43,315 bases of DNA from Candidatus Desantisbacteria bacterium CG1_02_49_89 (lineage in GTDB: Bacteria; Desantisbacteria; UBA1551): positions 1-43,315 of the forward strand of contig MNUP01000128.1 in the NCBI GenBank assembly GCA_001871075.1, read 5' to 3'. Every line of letters begins with the position of its first letter. Within the stretch, counting starts at the first letter, position 1. The translations under genes were made by a program, and so were the position numbers. Shown piece after piece: positions 6,825 to 15,500 of this stretch. A model generated the notes under the pieces. The model searched no databases. It had not been told where the DNA came from and worked only from the letters and a program-made list of their open reading frames with translations.

Positions 6825-8201
6825 TTATTTTTCGATCACTTCCCAGTGACCGCCTTTATCCGGGCCGATACGGCGAAGCAGACCTTTTTCTTTTAATTTC
6901 TTTAAGTTCCACTCAACGCCCCTGCGAGTTAATTTTGCCTTTTGCATAATTTCATTTTGAATTATTCCGGGATCTGCTTTAATTAAAGCAAGGATTTTCT
7001 CCACAGTTTTCTTTAAGAGACCTTCTTCACCTTTTCCTTTCCTCTTGAAGGTCACGATGAAATGAGTTCCTATTTCCCTGAAGTCCGCATCGGGTTCCCG
7101 CGAAAGTATGAGATTTATGCCCCTCCCCCACTTTTCGATGAAATGCACTCTGTGGAACAGCTCAGCGATAAGTTCGTTTCGGCGTGTGGATGTATTGTCC
7201 CTGTAGCCCCTTCGGGGCTTAACACAGGGATCTGCGAGCCAGAACGGGGCTGATGGCTCTTCGGAAACCATTTTTGTTTTTATGTCGGTTATAGTCAAAC
7301 CGCCGTAAAGAAGCCCCGGGTTTCTGATCTCAAGACGGTTCTTAAAGATCGCAATATTCACGGAGTCATATTCCCTGTAATCCCTGTGACAGAAGGCGTT
7401 GATTACTGCTTCCCTGAACGCTTCCCTGTCTATTTCAGGAACATCTATTCTGCGTAAACCATCGAGCTTCATTCCGATATGAATATTTTTCAGTATGTAT
7501 TCCTGCGCCTTTTCGATAAGAAAGAACGGGTCACCCTCATAATCCTGCATATCCACGGGAATCGCCGTGTCATTAGTCGCGAAAACCGCGCACCTGAGCT
7601 TTGCGTTAGGGAAGAACTGCCGCGGATCCCTGGCAAAAAGCATTACGGCCGCGTTGCGGATCTTGCCATCAGAACAAAGCCCCAGTTTTTGCAGGGAACT
7701 TTTAATATCGTCATACTTCAAACCTGCTATCTTTAAAAATGACCTTAACTTTTTCGAGCTGATATGAGAATATTTTGCCTTTTCGCAAACCAGCGTATCC
7801 CAGTTCAGCTTGTCCTTATTTTTCGCCAGAAACATCTTTTCTAATTCTCTTGCGCTTAGCTGCTTGTTTTCATCGCTAACCCTCATATATGCTTTGCCAA
7901 AAGCCAGGTAAGGTATTTCTGTCCCTTCAAATTCTATGACCGCACATCTCTTTCCGTTTATTTTTTCAGCCGCGATTTTAGGATAAATCCTGGGCTCTAC
8001 GTTGCTCGAAACCGCCTGAGAAATATCCCTGATCGTTTTTCCGCCGATTTCCTGGCCGACCACGGTGCCGTCATTCTTTATGCCGAAATATACCTTTCCT
8101 TTGGCGTGTTTATTGAGAATGGCTGAAATCGCGATGACCGCTTCTTTCAGCTCGGAAGTTGATTTCTTGAATTCCACGTTTTCGGATTCCTTTAATTGCA
8201 T
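6825..8201 (-). CDS. AlbA_2/Schlafen-type regulator with in-frame repeat insertion
   Basis: 458 residues from the ATG at 8199-8201, preceded by AAAGGA at 6 nt. A longer frame extends upstream but runs into repeat DNA. The N-terminal AlbA_2 domain shows ESENVEFKKSTSELKEAV and KGKVYFGIKNDGTVVGQ. The GHKL-like part shows EAVINAFCHRDY and FKNRLEIRNPGLLYGG. The C-terminus is a winged helix (IIQNEIMQKAKLTRRGVEWNL). Between KTKMV and TSTRRNELIAELF lie about 24 extra residues (SEEPSAP...RGYRDN), absent from the paralogue at 2974 and encoded by a family H palindrome (7195-7265). The insertion keeps the frame. Confidence 0.85.
   Translation of the reverse strand: MQLKESENVEFKKSTSELKEAVIAISAILNKHAKGKVYFGIKNDGTVVGQEIGGKTIRDISQAVSSNVEPRIYPKIAAEKINGKRCAVIEFEGTEIPYLAFGKAYMRVSDENKQLSARELEKMFLAKNKDKLNWDTLVCEKAKYSHISSKKLRSFLKIAGLKYDDIKSSLQKLGLCSDGKIRNAAVMLFARDPRQFFPNAKLRCAVFATNDTAIPVDMQDYEGDPFFLIEKAQEYILKNIHIGMKLDGLRRIDVPEIDREAFREAVINAFCHRDYREYDSVNIAIFKNRLEIRNPGLLYGGLTITDIKTKMVSEEPSAPFWLADPCVKPRRGYRDNTSTRRNELIAELFHRVHFIEKWGRGINLILSREPDADFREIGTHFIVTFKRKGKGEEGLLKKTVEKILALIKADPGIIQNEIMQKAKLTRRGVEWNLKKLKEKGLLRRIGPDKGGHWEVIEK
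7195..7265 (-). repeat. Structured palindromic repeat family H, copy 3, inside a CDS
   Basis: On the minus strand: stem 1 GAGCCA (complement of 7254-7259) with TGGCTC (complement of 7236-7241); stem 2 TCCCTG with CAGGGA; apical GCCCC/GGGGC. Same layout as the intergenic copies at 1570, 2478, 12518 and 29803. It lies entirely within the second AlbA_2 gene without breaking its frame. Confidence 0.85.
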
Positions 8202-8270
8202 ACCCGGTCCTTTTATAACCATTTTGTTGACATCAACGAAATGGTCCGCGATGCTCTGCCAAATTTTACG
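8202..8270 (-). pseudogene. Possible DinD-like fragment
   Basis: The frame upstream of the AlbA_2 start encodes RKIWQSIADHFVDVNKMV, then IKGPG. This resembles the conserved DHF...KMV.IGS segment of DNA-damage-inducible protein D and related phage antirepressors. Only about 23 residues survive. The fragment meets a 77-bp dispersed repeat at 8266-8270. Assignment is from memory of the family and is tentative. Confidence 0.35.
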
Positions 8271-8342
8271 GGGCTCCCTCCTTAAAGATCGGCAGCTTGC
8301 CCGCCAACGCTTGCTGGGCGGGGGTCTTCGAAAAGGCTTGCC
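8266..8342. repeat. 77-bp exact direct repeat, copy 1
   Basis: Starts TTACGGGGCTCCCTCCTTAA and ends AAAAGGCTTGCC; identical to 12354-12430. It contains an internal hairpin GCCCGCCAACGC/GCTGGGCGGG. Confidence 0.9.
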
Positions 8343-8344
8343 AT

Positions 8345-8400
8345 ATCCACCCCGATGGACATCGGGGCGAGACCTCGCCCTAAAGGGGCGGGCGAAAACA
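8345..8400. repeat. Inverted copy of the repeat at 15945-15990
   Basis: CCCCGATGGACATCGGGGCG hairpin followed by GAGACCTCGCCC and AAGGGGCGGGC. The same sequence in reverse orientation lies at 15945-15990. Confidence 0.8.
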
Positions 8401-8459
8401 AATATTACGGGGCTGAAGCCCCTACTCCGTGAAAACCAGAGGCAACTTTCTTGTTCCAC

Positions 8460-8913
8460 CCCAGCTTGATGTGCCAAAATGGCACTTCAAAATTTGCCCC
8501 CTGCAGCTGCTCCGTTTTTTTAACCAGCCTTTTCCGGTTCAGCGTATAACCCTTGATCAAATGCTCTTTCAGCGTCCTGGTCGCCCAGATTCTAAATTGA
8601 GTTGCCCTGCTTGAATTAACTCTGTAACCAATTGAAATAATAGCATCGAGGTTGAAGAACTTAGTATTATAAATTTTCCCATCTTTTGCAGTATGTTCCA
8701 AAATGGAACTAACTGAATTTTCACTTAATTCTCTGCTTGCAAAAATATTCCTAAGATGTTTTGTAATGGCCGGCTTTGGGTACCGAATAGTTGAGATATT
8801 TGCTGCTGCGTAAGCCAGACAGTCTCTTCACGCAACCTGACTTCAAGGTTTGGCCCTTTTGAAGTTTTATAGATTATTATCTCGCCCTTGTTAATGGGGT
8901 CAGGTCTTGACAT
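8460..8913 (-). pseudogene. RhuM-family pseudogene, frameshifted and truncated
   Basis: Frame 1 (from the ATG at 8911-8913) reads NKGEIIIYKTSK, then LEVRLREETVWLTQQQISQLFG and loses homology near 8776. Shifting by one base continues with KPAITKHLRNIF, then KIYNTKFFNLDAIISIGYR and TQFRIWATRTLKEHLIKGYT. A single-base deletion near 8774-8783 explains both. Homology stops after KRLVKKTEQLQ (about 8505); the C-terminal half of the usual roughly 330 residues is replaced by repeat DNA. The ATG itself lies in a dispersed repeat (8896-8918). Confidence 0.8.
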
Positions 8914-8918
8914 TTCAC
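8896..8918. repeat. Dispersed repeat, GTGAAATGTCAAGACCTGAC type, inverted copy
   Basis: Inverted relative to 605-637 and 2720-2752. It supplies the apparent start codon of the RhuM pseudogene. Confidence 0.8.
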
Positions 8919-8934
8919 TCTTCCTTTTACTGAT

Positions 8935-8964
8935 AAAAAAACCCACTTGGGTTTTAAAGTGGGT
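8935..8964 (-). terminator. Rho-independent terminator
   Basis: On the minus strand ACCCACTT (complement of 8957-8964) pairs with AAGTGGGT (complement of 8941-8948) across an 8-nt loop, followed by six T. It would stop transcription arriving from the PKD/TPR gene side before the RhuM pseudogene. Confidence 0.75.
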
Positions 8965-9104
8965 ATTTATTACATAATAAAAACCTTGCCCAGGATACCA
9001 TTAGCTTCTAATCTATAGTCTGCGTAAAACATTTCAGACCTCATTTAACCACGAATTATTTTACAGGGAACCCTCCACCAAAATCGGCGGGCAGGCTTAC
9101 GAGA

Positions 9105-9480
9105 ACTTAAACTTCACCACGGAGACACAGAGTAATCTTTGGCTCATATTAAAAACCAAAGGCTACTTTTAACCACGAATTAACACGAATTTGCACGAAT
9201 TAATCTTCTGCTTGATTCTTGATACTATACAATAAAGTCTAAGAAATAAATAGTTCTATATTAATATGCGGGAATATACAATATTATATATATAAATGGC
9301 TAAATGTCAATAGAAACCACACGATTGCACACGATTTCCACAAGATAAACCACAGAGGCACGGAGAAATATTTTTGTCATATTAAAGGCCAAGAACTACT
9401 TTTAACCACGAATTAACACGAATTTGCACGAATTACAAACTGTGTAAACTTGTAAACTTTATAAACTACTTTTTTACAGG
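9105..9480 (+). repeat. Composite AACCACGAATT repeats
   Basis: Two partial copies of a composite repeat: ACCACGGAG/ACAGAG block, TTTGGCTCATATTAAA block, TTTTAACCACGAATTAACAC block, then GTAAACTTTATAAACT block. The orientation is the same as the copies at 11931, 25160, 25610, 41015 and 42046. No gene is seen in 8965-9810. Confidence 0.8.
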
Positions 9481-9485
9481 GAACC

Positions 9486-9635
9486 CGCCTACGCAGATAC
9501 TCCGCCAACATTAGCTTCCCGCTATTCGCGTGAATGTTGCGGATGCTTCCACCTTCGCAGTAACTCAGCAAATCCATAATTCTCCTGTTCGGAGAGGATT
9601 CGCTGATGCTACGGCGGACAAGCCGGCGGGCAGGC
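9486..9635. repeat. Nested palindromes, copies 2 and 3 in tandem
   Basis: First: CAACATT (9506-9512) pairs with AATGTTG (9533-9539) around CCGC-TATTC-GCG. Second: CAGCAAATCC (9566-9575) pairs with GGATTCGCTG (9596-9605, one G-T) around TCTCC-TGTTC-GGAGA. Flanks carry CCGCC/GGCGG arms as in the copy at 6294. Confidence 0.8.
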
Positions 9636-9810
9636 CCACCCCTACGCGAACCATAAATGTGCGATGAATCCGACCGCCACAAAACGCAACTTGAAGGTTG
9701 CGGCTATCCGCAAGCCTGAAGGCTTGCCCTGCGAAAACAAATAATTGGACGATTAGACGATTAAACAATCAGGGCTGAAGCCCTGAGTTACGCAAACCTA
9801 AAGGTTTGCC

Positions 9811-11907
9811 CTACTTAATCCACGGACTATCGGGGTAGGCGACTTTAAGCTGAGTAGAAACTGAATCAGCAGAGGTAAAATCACCGAGACCGAGAAAGGA
9901 CTGACGCTGATAATACAGGATTTCGGGGAGAAGGACTTTGATGACAGTGCTGAGCTTAATTGCCATGTCAAGATGGAAAAGAGCGTCCTTGTATTTCTTG
10001 GACTGGTAAAAATACCGGCCTTTAAGGAGCCAATAATACGGTTCAAGCTTTTTCCAGGGAATGGATTCATCCCACTCGGCAAGGGAGTTTTTGGCGCCGT
10101 CCAGCTCTTTTGTCTGCAGATACGCGTCCACCTGCTGTGCAAGGCTGCCTTCAAGCGCTATCTCCTGCTCGTAGGTATATTCTTTTTCCTTGTAAACCTT
10201 GTTGTAATACTCTTTCGCCTTGCCGGGATCGCCTTTGAGAAGCCAGGCATCCCCTATTCCGGTGTAGATCTGCAGGTTCTCTGAATAGGATATCTTGTAG
10301 TCGAGCAGGCGGGAATATTCCTCTATCGCGGCATCATAATCCCTGAGTTTTTCAAGATGCAGGTCTGCAAGTTTAAGGCTCGCGTCTATGAGGGGCCTGC
10401 GCACTTCCCTTTTTTCCCTGTCATCGTAAACCTCGTTGATCAGTTCCTTGTAGATGTCCTTTGCAAGCTCGTTGGAAAGCGGGTCATCCCCTGTCAGGGA
10501 TTCTGCTATACGGTTGGAAAGCTTTAGGACATTGAGGTTTGAGCGCCAGCCACGCAGAGCGGTGAAAAGGAACGGAAGCATTTTCTTGCCCAAGCGCAGC
10601 AGTAGTTCAGCGTCCTGCAGATTCTTCGCGCAGTCCCAGATAAGAAGGAGCTGGGGCAGCTGTAACTTATCAAATGAATACTCCCGCATAACCCTGACAT
10701 AGCTTTTAAGCCTGGCGTTATAGTTGTAATCAGTAAGCTTAGGCTCGCACACGGTGCTGACTGTAACGGAGAGAACATCCTCTACCCCATCCTCCCCGGA
10801 TTCCCGCAGGGTCACCCGGTATTTGCCGGAAGAAAGGAAAATGTGTTCTGTCTGCGCGCCTTCAGCTTTTTCGCCGTCACCGAAATCCCACTCGTAGATA
10901 TGGCCTTCCCTTTCAACAGCTTCAAACGCGTAGAAAAGCATAAAACCGAAATCAGATGGAAGAAAAGAGGTCTGCCGGAAAACGAAATCAGCGCACCAGG
11001 TCTTGTTGTAGGCTTCAAGAGCCTGCGGCTCTGCTTTCCAGGCATCCAGGAACTGTTCTCTTGGGATGGGCTGGTAGTAGTTGTATTTCCTGGCGGGGTT
11101 TTTCCAGTCTGTAAGGGAAGAAACAGCAAGCTTCTGCGCGTCCATCCCCCACAGCGCCTGCCAGTAGAGCTCGAACTTGTGCAGGCCTTTTTCAAGATCA
11201 GCCACAGTATAATGGTCACCCTGCCAGGACGCGTTGTGGCCTCCGGGCCACTGCACGATCATAAGGCCGTCTATGAGCAGGAACGAGGGGCCGTCTGAGG
11301 ACGCGGCAAGCTTGAATTTTCCGGGTTTGTTTATTATAAGGTAGCCTTCGTAAAGGCTGAGGTGGGGAACGGTGTAGTTGTACGGGGAATAGCTGTCAAA
11401 GATGTTCCTGCGCAGGCCGGCGCCGATCACTTTTCCCTTATTGGCGAACATATTCTGCATATCCTCCCAGGAATTGACTATGCCCCGCGTAGCTTCCCAC
11501 TCCCGCAGGATAAGCCCGCCTTTGGGCTCCCATTCTTCAGCAGGCTCCTGGGAAGGAACAAGGACATTGCATCCGAAATAGAAGGTGTAAGGCTCGTATT
11601 TCTCGTCAGCCTTGAAAGCGACGAAGCTGACCCCATACGGACTACAGAAGAGCATCTTGTACGGGGTTACGACCCCGCGGTTGTCATATATGCGCAGGTC
11701 AAAGCCGTCTGCCTGAAGGCTGCCCCCTGTGACAAGCTCAGCGTAGGCGGTATTGCCTATCTGGCGGCCCTGGGTGGAATAGACGGAGAACTTGCGGCGG
11801 AACTGCCAGGCGGAGTCGCGCCAGTCAGGCTGGGCGAAAGACCAGGCAGAACCACAGACAAGAAGCAACCAGAGAGGGATAAAAACAAATAATACTATTT
11901 TTTTCAT
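9811..11907 (-). CDS. Exported PKD/TPR protein of the MoxR cluster
   Basis: 698 residues. A signal peptide (residues 1 to about 24: KK, then hydrophobic to AWSFA) is followed by a DUF2341/PA14-like beta-rich region (about 30-300; WQFRRKFSVYS, KFKLAASSDGPSFLLIDG). A PKD domain follows around residue 345 (YEWDFGDGEKAEG). The C-terminal third (about 500-698) has helical TPR-like repeats (DYDAAIEEYSRLLDYK, GDPGKAKEYYNKVYKEKEY). PKD and TPR domains usually mediate protein or glycan contacts, so an extracytoplasmic scaffold or substrate of the MoxR system is plausible but inferred. It is the last gene of the cluster and ends in TAG. No Shine-Dalgarno is seen: the ATG abuts a dispersed repeat. Confidence 0.8.
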   Translation of the reverse strand: MKKIVLFVFIPLWLLLVCGSAWSFAQPDWRDSAWQFRRKFSVYSTQGRQIGNTAYAELVTGGSLQADGFDLRIYDNRGVVTPYKMLFCSPYGVSFVAFKADEKYEPYTFYFGCNVLVPSQEPAEEWEPKGGLILREWEATRGIVNSWEDMQNMFANKGKVIGAGLRRNIFDSYSPYNYTVPHLSLYEGYLIINKPGKFKLAASSDGPSFLLIDGLMIVQWPGGHNASWQGDHYTVADLEKGLHKFELYWQALWGMDAQKLAVSSLTDWKNPARKYNYYQPIPREQFLDAWKAEPQALEAYNKTWCADFVFRQTSFLPSDFGFMLFYAFEAVEREGHIYEWDFGDGEKAEGAQTEHIFLSSGKYRVTLRESGEDGVEDVLSVTVSTVCEPKLTDYNYNARLKSYVRVMREYSFDKLQLPQLLLIWDCAKNLQDAELLLRLGKKMLPFLFTALRGWRSNLNVLKLSNRIAESLTGDDPLSNELAKDIYKELINEVYDDREKREVRRPLIDASLKLADLHLEKLRDYDAAIEEYSRLLDYKISYSENLQIYTGIGDAWLLKGDPGKAKEYYNKVYKEKEYTYEQEIALEGSLAQQVDAYLQTKELDGAKNSLAEWDESIPWKKLEPYYWLLKGRYFYQSKKYKDALFHLDMAIKLSTVIKVLLPEILYYQRQSFLGLGDFTSADSVSTQLKVAYPDSPWIK

Positions 11908-12240
11908 ATTAAAAGCCAGAGGCTACTTTTAACCACGAATTAATACGGATTTCCACGAATTACAAACTATATAACTTTGTAAACTGCTCCAAAGACTACC
12001 ACGGAAGCCCTCTGCTGCTCCGAATAACCCGGAGCAAAACGCGAGGACCTTCGCCCGCCAATAATCGTGGCGGGCTACGGCACGGAAGGATGGAAGCACG
12101 GAATAATATTTGGCTTTTGCAAATGACAAATGACTGCCTTTGCAACCACACGATTACACACGATTTCCACAAGATTTTCTTCTACTTGACACTTGATACT
12201 TGACTCTTGACACTAAATTAACCACAGGTGAACACTGTTT
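11908..12240 (+). repeat. Composite AACCACGAATT repeat with nested palindrome
   Basis: A CATATTAAAAGCCAGAGGCT block touches the PKD/TPR start codon, then AACCACGAATTAATACGG and GTAAACTGCTCCAAAG. The block is interrupted at about 12009-12080 by a palindromic insert (TGCTCCG/CGGAGCA and GCCCGCCA/TGGCGGGC hairpins), and the interrupted repeat resumes with CACGGAAGGATGGAAGCAC. An uninterrupted version lies at 42200-42260. No gene is seen in 11908-12598. Confidence 0.75.
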
Positions 12241-12267
12241 TGTAGCTCAAACCTTCAGGTTTGATAT

Positions 12268-12311
12268 CAGGGCTCCCACCTTAAAAATTGGCGGGTCTTC
12301 GAAAAGCCCTG
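12268..12311. repeat. Hairpin repeat with a 30-nt module in its loop
   Basis: CAGGGCT (12268-12274) and AGCCCTG (12305-12311) form the usual short hairpin seen elsewhere with a 1-3-nt loop. Here the loop holds CCCACCTTAAAAATTGGCGG and 10 more bases ending TTCGAAA. Confidence 0.75.
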
Positions 12312-12353
12312 AGTTACTCGCAAGCCTTAAGGCTTGCCCTACGAAAACAAATA

Positions 12354-12430
12354 TTACGGGGCTCCCTCCTTAAAGATCGGCAGCTTGCCCGCCAACGCTT
12401 GCTGGGCGGGGGTCTTCGAAAAGGCTTGCC
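12354..12430. repeat. 77-bp exact direct repeat, copy 2
   Basis: Identical to 8266-8342, 4.1 kb away. Confidence 0.9.
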
Positions 12431-12517
12431 CTACGAAATCTACACCTAAGAGACCATAAATAGCAGAGCAAGCTCTGCCACTACTTCGAAACCCCGGAAC
12501 CCGTATTAAACGATTTC

Positions 12518-12590
12518 CGGAGAGTCATTCACCCTGTTCTGACTCGTAGGTCCCTGTGTTAAGCTCCAGTTTCATCGGAGCTACAGGGAT
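12518..12590 (+). repeat. Structured palindromic repeat family H, copy 4
   Basis: Stem 1 GAGTCA/TGACTC, stem 2 TCCCTG/CAGGGA and an apical GCTCC/GGAGC hairpin. It ends just left of the DUF4175 stop codon. Confidence 0.75.
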
Positions 12591-12598
12591 AACGTTTC

Positions 12599-15500
12599 TC
12601 AACGAAGTTCATTAGATAACACTTCAAAGTATTCTTTGACAAGCTGCTCGTAGCGGTCGGGGTATTTTTCCTTGAGGGCGTCAACGATCTTGGAGCGTAT
12701 GTTACGGTCCATGCGAAGCGCGGGCTCGCGGCGCAGCTCAACCTCCTCATCAACGGATTCTTTCAGCGCGCCCAGCTGTTCGGAAAGCATTTTCCTCTTG
12801 TCCAGAAGGCTCTTGTACCTGCCTTCGTTCATATCCTTTTCAATGTCTTCCATAGTGGTTATTGCCTGGCGCAGGCTGCTTGTGACGTTCAGGTAAGGGT
12901 TCAGGCCCTGCTTCACTTCCGTGGCCTTTGCGCGGATCTCAGCCTCGCGCAGGGCAAGCCGGCGCAGTTCTTCCTTGATCTGCGGGGGCACGTTATCCGT
13001 AAGCCCCTCTGCTCCCCACCCGCCTATCTTGCCCCCGCCTGTTGACCCGGGTGTGGGTTTGTGCTTTTCTTCCTTGACAACTCCCTTTTGCATGCGCTCG
13101 TCGCTGAGCCGCGGGGGGATCTTGCGGCCGTCAAGCCCTTTATACTTGCCTTCCACGAACTGGCCTGAGGATTTGCCTGTCCTGCCCTCGCCTGACCTGC
13201 CTGACAGCTCCTGGTTACCCGGAAGCATGTTGCCTGTTTTGCCTTTCGCGCTCCAGTTGGATATGGGGCCGTCCATAATCCCCCATCCTGCCTGGGACAT
13301 GTTGTCCACCCAGCCCCCGGTTATATTGTTGTCCATAGCGTCATCCATCTCATCCTCTGTCTGGATAAGGTCCGCGATGTAATCCTGCAGATCAAGGGGG
13401 ATGTCAGGCATAGGCACGTCGTATTCCTCGAAAGGATTGGCAACGTTCCACTGGATGATGTCAGGCTTGTTCATCAGCCACATTTCCAGGTCCTGGCGCA
13501 GCTGCTTCCCGAGCTCTATCCACTTCCACATCTCCTGGGTGTCAAGCGTGAGTGTCACTTTCTTGAACTCGCCTTCCGCGCGTTTCACAAAACCTATTAT
13601 CTCCTCAAGGGTGTTCACAACAACGCTCGCTCCAAGGTCCTTTTCCGTGACGTTCTTGAAATCGTTAGTGCCTTTGGAAAGGTCTTTGCGCACCCCCTCC
13701 TCAACCTCTCCCAGTTTCTGCAAGGCCTTGATGTCCTCGGGGGTGTAGTCCTCAGCCGGCTTTTTGGAAATCCTTTCAAGCACTGAAATAACATCCTTCT
13801 GGCTTCCCATAAACCTGTCCAGCTCCCTTATAAGCTCCCTGGCGGCTTTTTCCTTCGCGGCGAAATTCTTTGACATCCAGGAGCGGTTAAGGTCCGCCAT
13901 TGACTTCAGTATCAGCTCAAGCTTGTCTATTATCTCGTCTTCCTTGCCCTGTGCTATGAATATAACGTTGTCCTGGATGTATTTCACCGCCTCTGACATA
14001 AGGTTCGGAATTTTGAGCTCATCCATCTGGCTGGCGTACTTGGTGCACGCCTGCACGACCTCGTAGAACCCTTTTGCCTTCGCGGCAAGCAGGAGAAGGT
14101 TATCGCGGCACTCAATGGTGCGCACCCGCAGTTCCTGCTCCCTGATCGCGAGGTTGCGGCGTTCATAGACCGGAAGCTTGTCAACAGTGCCTTTCCTGAT
14201 CTCTTTCTGGACCCGCAGGACCTCTTTAAGGGCAGCGGAAAGGTCTGAGAACACACCTTTGAGCTGTTCAGGAGAAAGGCTGTCAGCAGAGGCAAGCCGG
14301 CGCATAGACTCCTGAAGCTTGACGAACGGGTCAACAAGCCGTATTGTGAGGAACGTTGAAACGCTTTTACCCGGGCCTGTGATGTTGTTGGCGTCCTCAG
14401 CCTCTATCCAGTAAACAAGCACGTCATCAGAGCTGAGGGTCATTGCCTGAGGCGATATCCAGGTCTGCAAAGTCGCCGCGTGCGCTGTGCCGCCGAAATC
14501 AGAGGATTTCAGGACTTTTTCCTTCTCTTTCTCATCCCCTGACCTGAATTTTATCGCGGCTTTCTTAACGCCGTAGTCGTCCCTGACGTTTATAAGAATG
14601 GGGATGCGCTCGAACTTACCGATTATGATGTTCTGCCCGGGAAGCACGACCTGGATGGTCGGGGGCTTGTCCGAGACCGCTTTCACAGAACCGATCTGCT
14701 TTCCGTCACTGACATAGCCATCCATGTCAATCAGGCGCAGAGAATAAGCAAGGTCCTTATTAATTGAAAGGTTCGGGCCTTTCACCTTTTTACCGGATAT
14801 GGAAAACGGGTATTCCTGCTTTGCTATGAGAAGCTTTGCTTCAGCCATCTGGTTATTGGTTGTACCTGATATCTCAACCCCGGTGCCGTACAGGACCTCT
14901 ATGTCACCGGTTTTCTGCACTATCTTCCTTTCAGAAAGACGGGTGTATTCCGGATATTTGCAACCGAACTCAAACGTTTCAATGGCAGGCGGACTTATTA
15001 CCGCTGCCTCATATCTTGGAGAAGCCCCGTCACCCGCTTTCACGAAGTAGCGCACGGATTTGTCCAGAGCAGCGATCTGAAAGGAGAATGATTCTCCAGT
15101 TCCGTTCATTCTGCCGGTCTTCCAGCCCTTACCTTGTAGTTTGTACCGAACAATAGCGTCCTTCGGCAGTTCTCCGGCCATTACAGCAGTAATGTCCAGG
15201 CCTGAACCGCGCAGAACCCTGGTGTTTCCGGGTGAAACCGAGATCTTTGTCTTGCTGATAAAGGATATTTCGGACGGCGGGGAGAAAACGCGCAGGAAAG
15301 CGTTCGAGAAATACGAAGGGAAGAAAATACCGTAGATAAGGAACGCGGCGAGGACAGCAACAGCGGCGATCCCGAGCTTTCTGACTATATCCCATTTTAT
15401 AACGCTCTTAACGTCAAAGGAACGCAGGCGGGAAAAGCTCTCTTCCACAAGCGCGTCCACGAATCCCTTTGCCTTTTCCTGCCTGCCAAGCAAAAGTGCG

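Noticed and set aside
8202-8477. 92-codon N-terminal extension of the second AlbA_2 protein
   Set aside because: It is encoded by hairpin repeats and a possible DinD fragment; the AlbA_2 domain begins at the ATG at 8199-8201 with AAAGGA upstream.
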